Assembly: GCA_902826095.1 (NCBI GenBank)
Contig: CADEDN010000003.1
Span: 155,796-219,795, forward strand
Source: an uncultured Alphaproteobacteria bacterium
GTDB lineage: Bacteria; Pseudomonadota; Alphaproteobacteria; Caulobacterales; Parvularculaceae
Length of the DNA: 64,000 nucleotides
Direction: 5' to 3'
Positions 1-9,235 of this stretch are shown here, piece after piece; within the stretch, counting starts at the first letter, position 1, and each line of letters starts with the position of its first letter. Both the position numbers and the translations under genes were made by a program. The notes beneath the pieces were generated by a model, which had not been told where the DNA came from, did no database searches, and worked only from the letters and a program-made list of their open reading frames with translations.

Positions 1-513
1 GTGCCGACGCCGAAAGGCGTGACAGTTTCGGTCGCCGGCCAGACGGTTACGGCGAAAGGCCCGAAAGGCGAACTGAAATTCGTCGTCAACGATCTATGCA
101 AAGTGGCGCTTGAAGGCGACAGTGTGGCGGTGCAGCCGGTCGACAAGAATTCAAAGGACGCACGCGCTCAATGGGGCATGAGCCGCACGATGATCGCAAA
201 TTTGATGTCGGGCGTCACCAGCGGCTATACGCGCAAGCTGGAGTTGGTCGGCGTCGGTTATCGGGCGGCGCTCAAGGGAACCGGACTTAATCTGTCGCTC
301 GGCTTTTCTCACGAAGTCGAGGTGCCGGCGCCGAAAGGCGTCAAATTCGAGACGCCCAAGCCGACGGAGATCATCATTTCCGGCATCGACAAGCAGCTTG
401 TCGGCGAAACGGCGGCGAAGATCCGCGCGCTGCGTCCGCCGGAGCCCTATCAGGGCAAAGGCGTGCGCTATGAAGGCGAATATATCTTCCGCAAGGAAGG
501 AAAAAAGAAGTAG
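1..513 (+). CDS. rplF: 50S ribosomal protein L6 (5'-partial)
   Basis: L6 is a structural protein of the large ribosomal subunit near the factor-binding site. The visible 170 residues begin with [20 protein letters not shown], which normally lies a few residues after the L6 start. The first codon of the window (GTG) is therefore internal and the true start lies to the left. The C-terminal signature region ([20 protein letters not shown]) is intact. It is followed after 7 bases by rplR, in the usual spc-operon order. Identification is by clear family similarity; only the start is missing. Confidence 0.97.
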   Translation: MPTPKGVTVSVAGQTVTAKGPKGELKFVVNDLCKVALEGDSVAVQPVDKNSKDARAQWGMSRTMIANLMSGVTSGYTRKLELVGVGYRAALKGTGLNLSLGFSHEVEVPAPKGVKFETPKPTEIIISGIDKQLVGETAAKIRALRPPEPYQGKGVRYEGEYIFRKEGKKK

Positions 514-520
514 GCGAATT

Positions 521-883
521 ATGGCGACCAAGGCAGTTCAGAAATCCAAGAGAAAGTTGCGCAACCGATCGAAGATCCGGTCGGTCGCGAACGGCCGGCC
601 GCGCCTTTCGGTGTTCCGCTCGTCAAAGAATATTTCAGCGCAGATCATCGACGACGCCGCGGGGAAGACGCTTGTCTCCGCTTCCTCGCTCGACAAGGCG
701 GCGAAAGGCGAATTCGCCAAGGGCGCCGACAAGGCGGCTGCGTCGAAGGTCGGCAAAGCGCTCGCCGAGCGCGCGCTGAAAGCCGGCATCAAGGATGTCG
801 TCTTCGATCGCGGCGGCTATATGTTTCATGGGCGCATCAAGGCGCTTGCGGACGCGGCTCGTGAAGCCGGGTTGAATTTTTAG
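521..883 (+). CDS. rplR: 50S ribosomal protein L18
   Basis: L18 binds 5S rRNA in the central protuberance. The 120-residue product starting [12 protein letters not shown] has the usual basic N-terminus and the conserved [16 protein letters not shown] segment, and it ends in the typical AREAGLNF. An upstream in-frame extension runs back into rplF in another frame. The ATG at 521 is chosen because it gives the family length and lies 7 bases after the rplF stop. It is cotranscribed with rplF and rpsE. Confidence 0.97.
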   Translation: MATKAVQKSKRKLRNRSKIRSVANGRPRLSVFRSSKNISAQIIDDAAGKTLVSASSLDKAAKGEFAKGADKAAASKVGKALAERALKAGIKDVVFDRGGYMFHGRIKALADAAREAGLNF

Positions 884-901
884 GGTTTCGAGGAGAAACG
901 C

Positions 902-1510
902 ATGGCGCGTGAAGACAGACAGGAACGCGGTGATCGCGGCGATCGCGGAAGGGGCCGCGGCCGCGGGTCCGCCGAGCGCGAAGAGCGCGACGAATTCGTC
1001 GATAAGCTCGTCGCGATCAACCGCGTCGCGAAGGTCGTGAAGGGCGGCAAGAATTTCGGTTTCGCCGCGCTTGTCGTCGTCGGCGATCAGAAAGGCCGCG
1101 TCGGCTACGGCAAAGGAAAAGCGCGCGAAGTGCCCGAGGCGATCCGCAAGGCGTCGCAGGAGGCCAAGCGCAGCCTCGTGCGCATCCCGCTTCGCGAAGG
1201 CCGCACCCTGCATCATGACGTCGCCGGCCGCTGGGGCGCAGGAAAGGTCGTCCTTCGCGCCGCGCCCCCGGGGACCGGCATCATCGCCGGCGGCCCGATG
1301 CGTGCGGTGTTTGAAACGCTCGGCGTTCACGACGTCGTCGCAAAATCGCTTGGTTCGTCCAATCCCTACAACATGGTGCGAGCGACGATTGACGCGCTCC
1401 AGGCGCAAACGAGCCCGCGCACCATCGCCGCCAAGCGCGGCAAGAAAGTCTCGGAAATACTCGGCAACCGGACGGGCGGCGGCGACCAGTCGACGACCGA
1501 CGCGGCCTGA
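902..1510 (+). CDS. rpsE: 30S ribosomal protein S5
   Basis: S5 contributes to decoding fidelity and mRNA unwinding at the entry channel of the small subunit. The 202-residue product has a low-complexity Arg/Gly/Asp/Glu-rich N-terminus (residues about 1-30). The S5 N-domain ([19 protein letters not shown]) and the C-domain ([22 protein letters not shown]) follow. A Shine-Dalgarno sequence AGGAGA precedes the ATG. The charged N-terminal tail and a C-terminal extension make it longer than E. coli S5, as is common in alphaproteobacteria. Confidence 0.97.
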   Translation: MAREDRQERGDRGDRGRGRGRGSAEREERDEFVDKLVAINRVAKVVKGGKNFGFAALVVVGDQKGRVGYGKGKAREVPEAIRKASQEAKRSLVRIPLREGRTLHHDVAGRWGAGKVVLRAAPPGTGIIAGGPMRAVFETLGVHDVVAKSLGSSNPYNMVRATIDALQAQTSPRTIAAKRGKKVSEILGNRTGGGDQSTTDAA

Positions 1511-1531
1511 AACGCGGTAAGGATCTGAACC

Positions 1532-1723
1532 ATGGCCAAAAAGGCGTCAAAGACCTTGAAGGTCCGTCAGACGGCGAGCCCGCAACGTCGCCCCTACGAA
1601 CAGCGAGCGACGCTGATCGGCTTGAAGCTCAACAAGATCGGCCGAGAGTCGGTGCTTGAAGACACACCGTCCGTGCGCGGAATGATTTCTAAAGTCGCCC
1701 ACCTCGTCGAAGTCGTCGAGTAG
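1532..1723 (+). CDS. rpmD: 50S ribosomal protein L30
   Basis: This small large-subunit protein of 63 residues has the conserved core [20 protein letters not shown] followed by [22 protein letters not shown]. The ATG has the usual context in the spc operon, 21 bases after rpsE. Length and order (rpsE-rpmD-rplO) match the family. Nothing unusual is seen. Confidence 0.96.
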   Translation: MAKKASKTLKVRQTASPQRRPYEQRATLIGLKLNKIGRESVLEDTPSVRGMISKVAHLVEVVE

Positions 1724-1791
1724 GGCAAATTGCGGGCGAGGCGCCAAGGGCCGGGAGCGGCCGGCGGCGTCGCAAGTCCCAGGGAGCGGAC

Positions 1792-2310
1792 ATGAAACTC
1801 AATGAAATCGCCGATAACAAAGGCGCCCGTTACAAGTTCAAACGCGTCGGGCGCGGCATCGGCTCCGGCAAGGGCAAGACCGCGGGACGGGGCGTCAAAG
1901 GTCAGCTCGCCCGATCCGGCGTCAAAGGCATCCGCCAATTCGAAGGCGGCCAGATGCCGCTTTACATGCGCATGCCCAAGCGCGGCTTTAACAAGCCCAA
2001 TCGCGCGCGCTATGCAGAGGTCAATGTCGGCCGCATCCAGACCGCAATCGACGCCGGCAAGCTTGACGCCAAATCGAAGATCGACGCGGCGGCGCTGATC
2101 GCGGCGGGCGTCCTTCGCCGCGCGCAGGACGGCGTCCGTCTCCTCGGCGTCGGCGATTTGAAATCGGCGGTCAACATCGAAGTCGCGTACGCCACAGCGG
2201 GCGCGCGCGCTTGCGTCGAAAAAGCCGGCGGCAGCGTCGCCGCGACGGAGCCGCGCGAGACGGAAGAAAAGTCAGCGCCGAAAAAGGCGTCCAAAAAAGG
2301 CGGAAAATAG
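1792..2310 (+). CDS. rplO: 50S ribosomal protein L15
   Basis: L15 is an early assembly protein of the large subunit. The 172-residue product has the hallmark glycine- and arginine-rich N-terminal region ([19 protein letters not shown]) and the central [15 protein letters not shown] motif. It is about 20 residues longer than typical L15 because of a Lys/Glu-rich C-terminal tail ([14 protein letters not shown]). It lies between rpmD and secY. Confidence 0.96.
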   Translation: MKLNEIADNKGARYKFKRVGRGIGSGKGKTAGRGVKGQLARSGVKGIRQFEGGQMPLYMRMPKRGFNKPNRARYAEVNVGRIQTAIDAGKLDAKSKIDAAALIAAGVLRRAQDGVRLLGVGDLKSAVNIEVAYATAGARACVEKAGGSVAATEPRETEEKSAPKKASKKGGK

Positions 2311-2452
2311 TAGCGCGGGCCCCGTTGCGAATGAGCGGCTGGCTCGCCATATCGCACGGACCGCGCGAGGCTGCATACGCCGCGGGTTTGCGTTTTGACA
2401 TCATTGCTCTTTGGCCCCATGGCGGCGGCCGGGCGGGGCGGATCGGTCGTTT

Positions 2453-3808
2453 ATGACATCGGCAGCCGAACAGTTTGCGTCAAACATCAACCTTTCCTCC
2501 TTCGCCAAGGCGGAGGAGTTGAAGAAGCGCCTTCTGTTCACGCTTGGCGCGCTCATCGTTTACCGGTTAGGCACCTATATCCCGCTTCCGGGCATCAACC
2601 CGGAGGCGTTCTCCCAGCAATTCCAGTCGCAGACAGGCGGCCTCCTCGGAACGCTCAACATCTTCGCCGGCGGCGCGGTCGAGAGGATGGCGATCTTCGC
2701 GCTGAACATCATGCCCTACATTTCGGCGTCGATCATCGTTCAGCTGATGACCTCGGTCATTCCTCGACTTGAGAAGCTCAAGAAGGAAGGCGAGCAGGGG
2801 CGCCGGCAGATCAATCAGTACACGCGCTATCTGACGCTCTTTCTCGCGACCTTGCAGGGTTATTTCATCGCCGTGAATCTTCAGAATTCCAGCGGCGGAA
2901 TTCCGGTCGTCGCCGAGCCTGGCCCGTTCTTTCTGGTCACGGCCGTCGTCACGCTGGTCGGCGGGGTCATGTTTTTGCTCTGGCTCGGCGAACAGATCAC
3001 GGCGCGCGGCATCGGCAACGGGGTGTCGCTGATCATATTCGCCGGCATTGTCGCGGAGCTGCCGCGCGCTGCGGCGGGTCTGCTCGCGCTCGGCCGCGGC
3101 ACGGCGGGCGCCCAGTCCTTGCCGATCGGGATCGTCATCCTGGTGATCGTGATGTCGTTCGCGCTGATCACGTTCGTTGTGTTCATGGAGCGTTCGCAGC
3201 GCCGCATTGTCGTTCAATATCCGCGCCGTCAGGTCGGCATGCGCATGACGCAGGGCGAAAAATCGCATTTGCCGTTGAAACTGAACACCGCCGGCGTGAT
3301 CCCGCCGATTTTCGCCTCGTCTTTGCTTTTGTTGCCGGCGACCGCTGCCGGCGCCATCGGCCAGGATTCGCCCGAATGGCTGCAAAATCTGCAGCTCTGG
3401 TTCGCGCCGGGCCGGCCGCTTTATATCGCGCTTTACGGCGTCGGCATTCTTGCATTCACTTTCGTCTACACGTCGGTCGTCTTCAATACGCAAGATGTCG
3501 CGGACAATCTGAAAAAATATGGCGGGTTCATCCAGGGCTATCGGCCGGGCGCGCGCACCGCGGAACACCTCGATTACATCTTGACCCGTCTCACCGTGAT
3601 CGGCGGGCTTTACCTGACTTTTGTCTGTCTGATGCCGGAATTTCTGCGCGCGGGTTATCCGAGCATTCCGGTTTACCTCGGCGGCACGTCGCTTCTGATC
3701 GTGGTGTCGGTGACGCTCGACACGGTCGGTCAGATCCAGGGACATCTTCTCGCGCAGCAATATGAAAGCCTGATCAAGAAATCGAAGCTCCGGGGCGGGA
3801 AGAAATGA
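2453..3808 (+). CDS. secY: Preprotein translocase subunit SecY
   Basis: SecY is the channel-forming subunit of the SecYEG translocon in the inner membrane. The product has 451 residues from the ATG at 2453 (MTSAAEQFASNINLSSF). An upstream in-frame TTG at 2411 would add an unlikely Pro/Arg/Gly-rich leader. Conserved features include the first transmembrane region (LGALIVYRLGTYIPLPGI), IMPYISASIIVQLMTSVIP, and the cytosolic loop MERSQRRIVVQYPRRQVG. Ten transmembrane segments are evident. The stop overlaps the adk start by 4 bases, implying translational coupling. Confidence 0.97.
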   Translation: MTSAAEQFASNINLSSFAKAEELKKRLLFTLGALIVYRLGTYIPLPGINPEAFSQQFQSQTGGLLGTLNIFAGGAVERMAIFALNIMPYISASIIVQLMTSVIPRLEKLKKEGEQGRRQINQYTRYLTLFLATLQGYFIAVNLQNSSGGIPVVAEPGPFFLVTAVVTLVGGVMFLLWLGEQITARGIGNGVSLIIFAGIVAELPRAAAGLLALGRGTAGAQSLPIGIVILVIVMSFALITFVVFMERSQRRIVVQYPRRQVGMRMTQGEKSHLPLKLNTAGVIPPIFASSLLLLPATAAGAIGQDSPEWLQNLQLWFAPGRPLYIALYGVGILAFTFVYTSVVFNTQDVADNLKKYGGFIQGYRPGARTAEHLDYILTRLTVIGGLYLTFVCLMPEFLRAGYPSIPVYLGGTSLLIVVSVTLDTVGQIQGHLLAQQYESLIKKSKLRGGKK

Positions 3809-4398
3809 TCCTGATCCTGTTGGGGCCGCCGGGCGCCGGCAAAGGCACGCAGGCCGAGCGCATCGTCCAGACACGCCGCATCCCCCAGCTTTCGACCGGC
3901 GACATGCTGCGCGCCGAAAAGGCGAAGGGCACGCCGCTCGGGAAAAAAGTGCAGGCGATCATGGATCGGGGCGACCTCGTTTCCGATCGGGTGATCGAGG
4001 AAATCGTCACCGAGCGGATTAGGGAGCCTGATTGCAAGCGCGGCTTTATTCTGGACGGCGCCGTCAGGACGGTCGGACAGGCGAAGATGATCGACAGGGT
4101 CCTCAAAAAGCAGAAAAGGGAACTTGACGTCGTCATCGAGATCGAGGTCGACGAGGAAGAACTGGTCAAGCGCCTGAAAAAGCGCGTCGCCGAGACGAAA
4201 GCGGCGGGCAAGCCGGTCCGGGCGGACGACAATGAGGAGACTTTTAGGAAGCGGCAGGCCGTCTACCGGGAGCAGACCGCGCCGTTGATCCCCTATTACA
4301 AAAAGCAGGGGAAACTCCGGTCGGTCGACGGGATGGGGTCAGTCGCTGCGGTCGCGAAGGCGATCGACGCGATTCTGGACGAATTTGCCGCGGAATAG
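3805..4398 (+). CDS. adk: Adenylate kinase (short-LID type)
   Basis: The enzyme converts ATP plus AMP to two ADP. The 197-residue protein has the P-loop [10 protein letters not shown] (residues about 8-17) and the [10 protein letters not shown]-binding motif. It lacks the long zinc-type LID domain, as in other short alphaproteobacterial enzymes ([13 protein letters not shown]). One oddity is that the nearly invariant DGFPRT motif reads DGAVRT here. The AMP-binding arginine is kept but Phe-Pro is lost. ATGA overlap with secY places it in the ribosomal operon, the standard position. Confidence 0.94.
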   Translation: MILILLGPPGAGKGTQAERIVQTRRIPQLSTGDMLRAEKAKGTPLGKKVQAIMDRGDLVSDRVIEEIVTERIREPDCKRGFILDGAVRTVGQAKMIDRVLKKQKRELDVVIEIEVDEEELVKRLKKRVAETKAAGKPVRADDNEETFRKRQAVYREQTAPLIPYYKKQGKLRSVDGMGSVAAVAKAIDAILDEFAAE

Positions 4399-4422
4399 GG
4401 TCGAATCTTCGCGGGAATGGCA

Positions 4423-4451
4423 TTGACGAAGGGGAGGGTGCGGCTCTATTT
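4423..4451 (+). promoter_or_regulatory. Candidate promoter before rpsM
   Basis: The 188-base gap between adk and rpsM holds TTGACG (4423-4428), a 17-base spacer, and CTATTT (4446-4451). This is a reasonable sigma-70-type promoter with a strong -35 and a weak -10. It could give the alpha operon (rpsM-rpsK-rpoA-rplQ) its own transcription start. The assignment rests on sequence match only. Confidence 0.45.
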
Positions 4452-4586
4452 ACGCGCCTTCCGCCATTAAGGCGTTCGGCTCGCTCGCCCTGCCGGGACA
4501 ACCGGGAAGGGCGCTCGGGCTTTGTTTGGCAGCTGGCGGCAGTCCTTTCGGCCTGCAGGCGGATTGAAGGAAAAGAGGAAGAGCCC

Positions 4587-4970
4587 ATGGCTCGTATAGC
4601 AGGCGTCAACATCCCGACGAACAAGCGCGTCGTCATCGCCCTTCGGTATATTCACGGCATCGGGCCGGCATTGGCGAAAGAGATCTGCGACAAGATCGGC
4701 ATTCCGCCGCAGCGGCGCGTCAATGAACTTTCCGACGCGGAGGTTCTGCAGATCCGCGAGACCATCGACGCGAATTACTCGGTCGAAGGCGATCTGCGCC
4801 GCGAAGTCGCGATCAACATCAAGCGCCTGATGGACATGGCCTGTTATCGCGGACTTCGCCATCGCCGCGGTCTGCCGGTTCGCGGGCAACGCACGCACAC
4901 CAACGCCAGGACCCGCAAAGGCCCGGCGAAACCGATCGCCGGCAAGAAGCAGGCGACGGCGAAGAAATAA
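4587..4970 (+). CDS. rpsM: 30S ribosomal protein S13
   Basis: S13 sits in the head of the small subunit and contacts the P-site tRNA and the large subunit. The 127-residue product begins [19 protein letters not shown]. It contains the helix-two-turn-helix region and the conserved [20 protein letters not shown] segment near the C-terminus. A GGAAGAG ribosome-binding region precedes the ATG. It is the first gene of the alpha operon. Confidence 0.97.
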   Translation: MARIAGVNIPTNKRVVIALRYIHGIGPALAKEICDKIGIPPQRRVNELSDAEVLQIRETIDANYSVEGDLRREVAINIKRLMDMACYRGLRHRRGLPVRGQRTHTNARTRKGPAKPIAGKKQATAKK

Positions 4971-4985
4971 CAAGGAACGAATTTC

Positions 4986-5402
4986 ATGGCGAAAGCTCCC
5001 GCAGCCGACAAAGCCGCAGCCGGCGCAGCCCGCGTCCGCCGGCGCGAAAGAAAAAACATCACGACGGGCGTCGTGCATGTGAACGCGTCTTTCAACAACA
5101 CGATGGTCACCGTCTCGGACGAGCAGGGCAATACGGTGTCGTGGTCGTCGGCCGGCACGATGGGCTTTAAAGGATCGCGCAAGTCGACGCCCTATGCGGC
5201 GCAGCTCGCCGCCGAGGACGCCGCCAAGAAGGCGATGGAGCACGGCCTGAAAACGGTCAACGTCGAAGTCATGGGGCCCGGATCCGGCCGCGAAAGCGCG
5301 CTTCGCGCCCTGCAGTCGGTCGGCCTTACGGTGAACATGATCCGCGATGTGACGCCGATTCCTCATAATGGGTGCCGCCCGCGCAAACGCCGTCGCGTCT
5401 GA
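4986..5402 (+). CDS. rpsK: 30S ribosomal protein S11
   Basis: S11 forms part of the platform of the small subunit near the mRNA exit. The 138-residue product has an alanine-rich N-terminal extension ([20 protein letters not shown]) before the canonical core ([20 protein letters not shown]). It ends in the typical [15 protein letters not shown]. It follows rpsM by 15 bases. Confidence 0.97.
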   Translation: MAKAPAADKAAAGAARVRRRERKNITTGVVHVNASFNNTMVTVSDEQGNTVSWSSAGTMGFKGSRKSTPYAAQLAAEDAAKKAMEHGLKTVNVEVMGPGSGRESALRALQSVGLTVNMIRDVTPIPHNGCRPRKRRRV

Positions 5403-5471
5403 CGAATTTCATCGGTCGTCCATGGGGCGGCCTTTTTTAGCATTGCGGCCGAGGCCGCCGGAGCAAGACGA

Positions 5472-6485
5472 ATGGTCGTTGAAAAGAACTGGCAAGAACT
5501 CATCCGCCCGAGCAAACTTGAAGTGAGTGCGGGCGTTGACCCGCATCGCCGCGCAACATTGGTCGCCCAGCCGCTTGAACGCGGTTTCGGTCTGACGCTT
5601 GGCAACTCGCTGCGCCGCATTCTGATGTCGTCGCTCCAGGGCGCCGCCGTCACGTCGATTCAGATCGACGGCGTCGTGCATGAGTTCTCGTCAATTCCCG
5701 GCGTCCGCGAAGACGTGACGGACATCGTCCTCAATGTGAAGCAGTTGGCGCTTCGCGGGCATGTCGACGGCCCCAAACGGCTTGTGCTCAAGAAGTCGAC
5801 GCCGGGTCCTGTTACCGCCGGCGACATCGAGCCCAATTCGGCGGTCGACATTCTCGATCGCCATCAGGTGATCTGCCACCTCGACGAAGGGGCGTCGCTC
5901 CGCATGGAGCTGACCGTGCAGTCCGGCAAAGGCTATGTGCCGGCCGACCGCAATCGCGCGGAAGACGCGCCGATCGGCCTTATTCCGGTCGACAGCCTCT
6001 ATTCGCCTGTCAAGCGCGTCGCCTATCGCGTCGAAAACACCCGCGAAGGCCAGGTGCTCGATTATGATCGCCTGATCCTCGACGTTGAAACGAACGGGTC
6101 ATTGTCGCCGGACGACGCGGTCGCTTATGCGGCGCGCATCCTGCAGGACCAATTGCAGATCTTCGTCAATTTCGACGAACCGAAGAAGGACCTCGGCGGG
6201 GGCCTCCGCGAAGAGCTTCCGTTCAATCCGGCGCTGCTCAAGAAAGTCGACGAGCTCGAGCTATCGGTGCGGTCAGCCAACTGCCTCAAGAACGACAACA
6301 TCGTCTACATTGGCGATCTGATCCAGAAGACGGAAGCGGAAATGCTCCGCACGCCAAACTTCGGACGAAAGTCGCTGAACGAGATCAAGGAAGTTCTGGC
6401 GGCGCTCGGCCTTCACCTCGGCATGGACGTGCCGGACTGGCCGCCGGAAAACATCGAAGACCTCGCGAAAAAATACGAACAATAG
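5472..6485 (+). CDS. rpoA: DNA-directed RNA polymerase subunit alpha
   Basis: The alpha subunit nucleates RNA polymerase assembly, and its C-terminal domain contacts UP elements and activators. The 337-residue protein has the N-terminal dimerisation domain ([21 protein letters not shown]). The C-terminal domain follows, with [20 protein letters not shown] and the helix-hairpin-helix region ending [12 protein letters not shown]. Length and position between rpsK and rplQ are standard. Confidence 0.97.
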   Translation: MVVEKNWQELIRPSKLEVSAGVDPHRRATLVAQPLERGFGLTLGNSLRRILMSSLQGAAVTSIQIDGVVHEFSSIPGVREDVTDIVLNVKQLALRGHVDGPKRLVLKKSTPGPVTAGDIEPNSAVDILDRHQVICHLDEGASLRMELTVQSGKGYVPADRNRAEDAPIGLIPVDSLYSPVKRVAYRVENTREGQVLDYDRLILDVETNGSLSPDDAVAYAARILQDQLQIFVNFDEPKKDLGGGLREELPFNPALLKKVDELELSVRSANCLKNDNIVYIGDLIQKTEAEMLRTPNFGRKSLNEIKEVLAALGLHLGMDVPDWPPENIEDLAKKYEQ

Positions 6486-6539
6486 GAATTCGCGGCCGGC
6501 CGCAGCGACGCGCCCCGGCCCGCCAACGGAGAATGATCG

Positions 6540-6971
6540 ATGCGCCACGGTTTCGCTCTAAGAAAACTCAACCGCACGCATGAACACAGGAAGGCGATGT
6601 TCGCCAATATGGCGGCGGCGCTGATCAAGCATGAGCAGATCACGACAACCCTGCCGAAGGCGAAGGAATTGCGCCCGATCGTTGAAAAATACGTGACGAT
6701 GGCGAAGAACGCCAAAAAAGATCCAAAGCGCGCCTTGAATCTGCGCCGCCTCGCGACGGGCCGGCTTCGCGACGAAACGCAGGCGAAGAAGCTCTTCGAC
6801 ACGATCGGTCCGCGTTACCTTGATCGCAATGGCGGTTATATCCGCATCATGAAGGCCGGTTTCCGCCATGGCGACAATGCGCCGATGGCCGTGATCGAGT
6901 TCGTCGATCGCGATGAGGCGGCGAAGGGGCTGGATTCCGGCCCCGTGCAGTCGGACGACGGCGACGAATAG
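6540..6971 (+). CDS. rplQ: 50S ribosomal protein L17
   Basis: L17 lies near the polypeptide exit tunnel. The product is 143 residues. It shows the highly conserved start [20 protein letters not shown] and the core [16 protein letters not shown]. An acidic C-terminal tail ([10 protein letters not shown]) is added. It is the last gene of the ribosomal operon and is followed by a strong terminator. Confidence 0.97.
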   Translation: MRHGFALRKLNRTHEHRKAMFANMAAALIKHEQITTTLPKAKELRPIVEKYVTMAKNAKKDPKRALNLRRLATGRLRDETQAKKLFDTIGPRYLDRNGGYIRIMKAGFRHGDNAPMAVIEFVDRDEAAKGLDSGPVQSDDGDE

Positions 6972-6997
6972 AATGCTCGCGAGAATTTCTGCGACTG

Positions 6998-7028
6998 ACC
7001 GGCGCCCGTGCGGCGCCGGTTTCGTTTT
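6998..7028 (+). terminator. Rho-independent terminator after rplQ
   Basis: A perfect 9-base stem (ACCGGCGCC at 6998-7006, GGCGCCGGT at 7012-7020) with a 5-base loop is followed by TTCGTTTT. It lies 27 bases after the rplQ stop and abuts the stop of the convergent nuclease gene. It ends the ribosomal operon and may act in both directions. Confidence 0.88.
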
Positions 7029-7702
7029 CAGCCGCCGGTGTAATAGCCCCGCGTGAAGCGGAGAAACTCCTCGGCCGCGCCGCTATCGATCATACTTTCG
7101 GAGAGATCCGAACCATCGTCAAAATAGCAACGCGCGACGATCCGACGATAAGGATCGATATCGACGTGCTCGCAGGAGAGCGTCTTGCCATATACGAGCG
7201 TCGCCAGCATCGCCGTCGCCTCGTCAAAGCCTTCTTCATCGCGCTCCGGCGCATCGACGCCCCAGAGCCGAATGCGCGTCGGCAGGCCCTCAAGGTAGAA
7301 CGTGTCGCCATCGACGACGCGCGCGATCTTTCCGGAATAGTCGAAAGCCAGAATGGCCTTGCGGCGAGGCGGCGCGTCGCTCGACGGGGTTGACGGATCG
7401 GTTGTTTCGGCTTTTCGGCTCGCGGCGACTTTCATCGCCGCTTCGATCGGCGGGGCGGCCGGCGCTGCGACCGCCAGCGCGGTTTTCGAAGTCTCGGCCG
7501 GCGGCTGATCAAGCGCGGCTAGAGGGGCGGGAAGTCCATCAAACGCCGCTTGATTGAAGAACCACCCAGCGCCGATCAGGCCGCCAAAAGCGATTCCAGC
7601 AAGCGTGAGCCGCCATTCGCCGAAGGTCAGCATCGACCGGCCGCGGCCCGCGAAAACGCGCCGCGCCGGCTTGAACTCCATGAAGCCGCCGTTTCTGCCC
7701 AT
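7028..7702 (-). CDS. Membrane-anchored thermonuclease-family (SNase-like) protein
   Basis: This product of 224 residues has an N-terminal transmembrane segment or signal anchor (LTLAGIAFGGLIGAGWFF). A Pro/Ala-rich linker follows, then an SNase-like OB-fold domain with the family core ARVVDGDTFYLEGLPTRIRLWGVDAPERDEEG and a later YRRIVARCYF. These match the staphylococcal nuclease family (PF00565), including the Asp/Arg active-site region. The start at 7702 has GAGG just upstream; an in-frame ATG at 7681 is an alternative. It is likely exported and acts on nucleic acid in the periplasm, but substrate specificity is inferred. Confidence 0.8.
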   Translation of the reverse strand: MGRNGGFMEFKPARRVFAGRGRSMLTFGEWRLTLAGIAFGGLIGAGWFFNQAAFDGLPAPLAALDQPPAETSKTALAVAAPAAPPIEAAMKVAASRKAETTDPSTPSSDAPPRRKAILAFDYSGKIARVVDGDTFYLEGLPTRIRLWGVDAPERDEEGFDEATAMLATLVYGKTLSCEHVDIDPYRRIVARCYFDDGSDLSESMIDSGAAEEFLRFTRGYYTGG

Positions 7703-7884
7703 GGGCCTCAGCCTCGCGGCTCGGCCCTAAAATCGGCTTTTCAGCTTTGTTAGCATTGTGTCGATCCGGGAAAGGATGAGGCGAGCGCGGAGCGCGCCGC
7801 GGCCGACAGCGAGGGCTAAAACGGCCCAATTTCCGCCCTTACGCGCTGGGAGCAGCAGAGGGCGGCCCGGATCAGGCCGCCCGA

Positions 7885-8499
7885 TTATGGGGACTGATCA
7901 ACGAGCGCTAGTCGGTCAACAATTTCGCCGGCTCGGATCAGGGCGCCCGGGGCGATGACCGCGTTGGCGCCAATCTTCGCGCCGTCGCCGACCAGGGACC
8001 CAAATTTTTCGACGCCGGTATCAATCACGGCCCCTTCGAACATTATGCGGATCCGCCTGTCTTCCCGTTCATTACGATAATTCGCAAGCATGGCGCCAGC
8101 TTCGATATTGGCGCCGGCGCCGATGATGCTGTCGCCGACAAAAGAAAGGTGGGCGATTTTCGCGCCAAGCAGCATGAACGCCGATTTCAGCTCGCAAGCG
8201 GGTCCGACAACGCAGTCTTCGTCAAGAAAGACGCCGCCGCGAAGATAAGCGGTCGACGCGACAAGGCAGCCGGCGCCGATAATCGCCGGCGCCTTGATGA
8301 CCGCGCCTTCTTCAACGATTGCGCGGCGGTGAATTGCGACCCCGTCCTGCATGGAGTAGCCGGAGAGGCTGCCCATCGCCTTGCGGACAATTGATTCCGC
8401 GTTCGACGTGATGAGCCATGGGGGCGTATCGAGCAGGGCTGCGAATGGCCCATCGGCCGCGGACGGGATCCAGAGGCGAAGATCGATCGGCGACGTCAA
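7885..8499 (-). CDS. Left-handed beta-helix (hexapeptide-repeat) protein, acyltransferase-like
   Basis: The product of about 204 residues has many imperfect hexapeptide turns (GAVIKAPAIIGAGCLVAS, then SIIGAGANIEAGAML, then GSLVGDGAKIGANAVIAPGA). This is typical of the LpxA/GlmU C-terminal beta-helix fold. The N-terminal 55 residues precede the helix. No ATG fits. The TTG at 8499 is preferred because it lies 4 bases after the stop of the PH-domain gene, whereas the longer frame overlaps that gene. It resembles the acyltransferase part of sugar-nucleotide pyrophosphorylases, but no nucleotidyltransferase domain is present and the substrate is unknown. Confidence 0.7.
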   Translation of the reverse strand: MTSPIDLRLWIPSAADGPFAALLDTPPWLITSNAESIVRKAMGSLSGYSMQDGVAIHRRAIVEEGAVIKAPAIIGAGCLVASTAYLRGGVFLDEDCVVGPACELKSAFMLLGAKIAHLSFVGDSIIGAGANIEAGAMLANYRNEREDRRIRIMFEGAVIDTGVEKFGSLVGDGAKIGANAVIAPGALIRAGEIVDRLALVDQSP

Positions 8500-8503
8500 A
8501 CGG

Positions 8504-9049
8504 CTAATCGTCGTCGCCGAGATTGTCTTCCCTGGTGTCCTTGCGCAGATCGGCCTTCGCCTGCTCAATGATGCGACGCACTTCGATCGGGCTGTCGATA
8601 TTCGGCAGGGTGATGACCCCGACGCCGGTGCCGCGAAGGATGAGCGCTCCATAGCCGAACAACCGTCCCCAGACGGACTGCTGAAGCAAAATCTCTTCGA
8701 TCTTGTTGAGGGAGACCTCCTGACTGTTTCGCGAGATCAGTCCCTTTTTGAAGACAAAGCGATAAGTGGTGACGACAATTTCTGTCGTCCAAAGGATGAT
8801 CAGGTGGTTGATCAGTATGATCGCCCCGATGGCGAAGGCGGTCCAAACGAACCACCAACCGACCTGCAGCTCTTCGAACGGAACTTTCCGCTCGCCGATC
8901 GCACCGAGCTGCATCATCGAGTACATGACGAGAGGCGCAGCCCCGAGGGCGAACCAGAGCACCGGAAAGAAGCTAAAGGTCCAGTTGAAGTTCACCCGGT
9001 GGACGATCCGTTCGCCCGGCGCCAGTGTCTTTTCGACATATCCCGCCAT
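8504..9049 (-). CDS. PH-domain (bPH2/DUF304) membrane protein
   Basis: A 181-residue protein starting MAGYVEKTLAPGERIVHRVN. It has two hydrophobic segments (FFPVLWFALGAAPLVMYSMM and WWFVWTAFAIGAIILINHLI). These precede a bacterial PH-like domain (TTYRFVFKKGLISRNSQEVSL, KIEEILLQQSVWGRLFGYGAL, GVGVITLPNIDSP). The architecture matches YdbS/YdbT-type envelope proteins of unknown function. The start at 9049 gives the family N-terminus; the longer frame runs over the divergent ettA gene. It likely forms an operon with the downstream beta-helix gene. Confidence 0.82.
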   Translation of the reverse strand: MAGYVEKTLAPGERIVHRVNFNWTFSFFPVLWFALGAAPLVMYSMMQLGAIGERKVPFEELQVGWWFVWTAFAIGAIILINHLIILWTTEIVVTTYRFVFKKGLISRNSQEVSLNKIEEILLQQSVWGRLFGYGALILRGTGVGVITLPNIDSPIEVRRIIEQAKADLRKDTREDNLGDDD

Positions 9050-9235
9050 TTGTCCGCCCGATCCCTTTTCCCCGCGCTCAAACGCGCTTCCTGTCGCTAT
9101 ATATAGAGCGAACGGCGCCCCATGAAAGCCGCGACTGGCGTTGAAAGCCGGCCGAACGCGCGATAAGACCCGCGCCTGTTTCATCGAAGACACGACCGCA
9201 ACCGAAAAGAGCGCCCCAAGAGGCGATAAGAGCGA

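Noticed and set aside
2395..2400. TTGACA upstream of secY
   Set aside because: No -10-like hexamer lies 16-18 bases downstream (the position reads CATGGC), so a promoter is not supported.
2567..3874. 435-codon minus-strand ORF antisense to secY
   Set aside because: secY is certain on the plus strand; the antisense translation has no recognisable domain and is rich in Arg, Asp and Gln.
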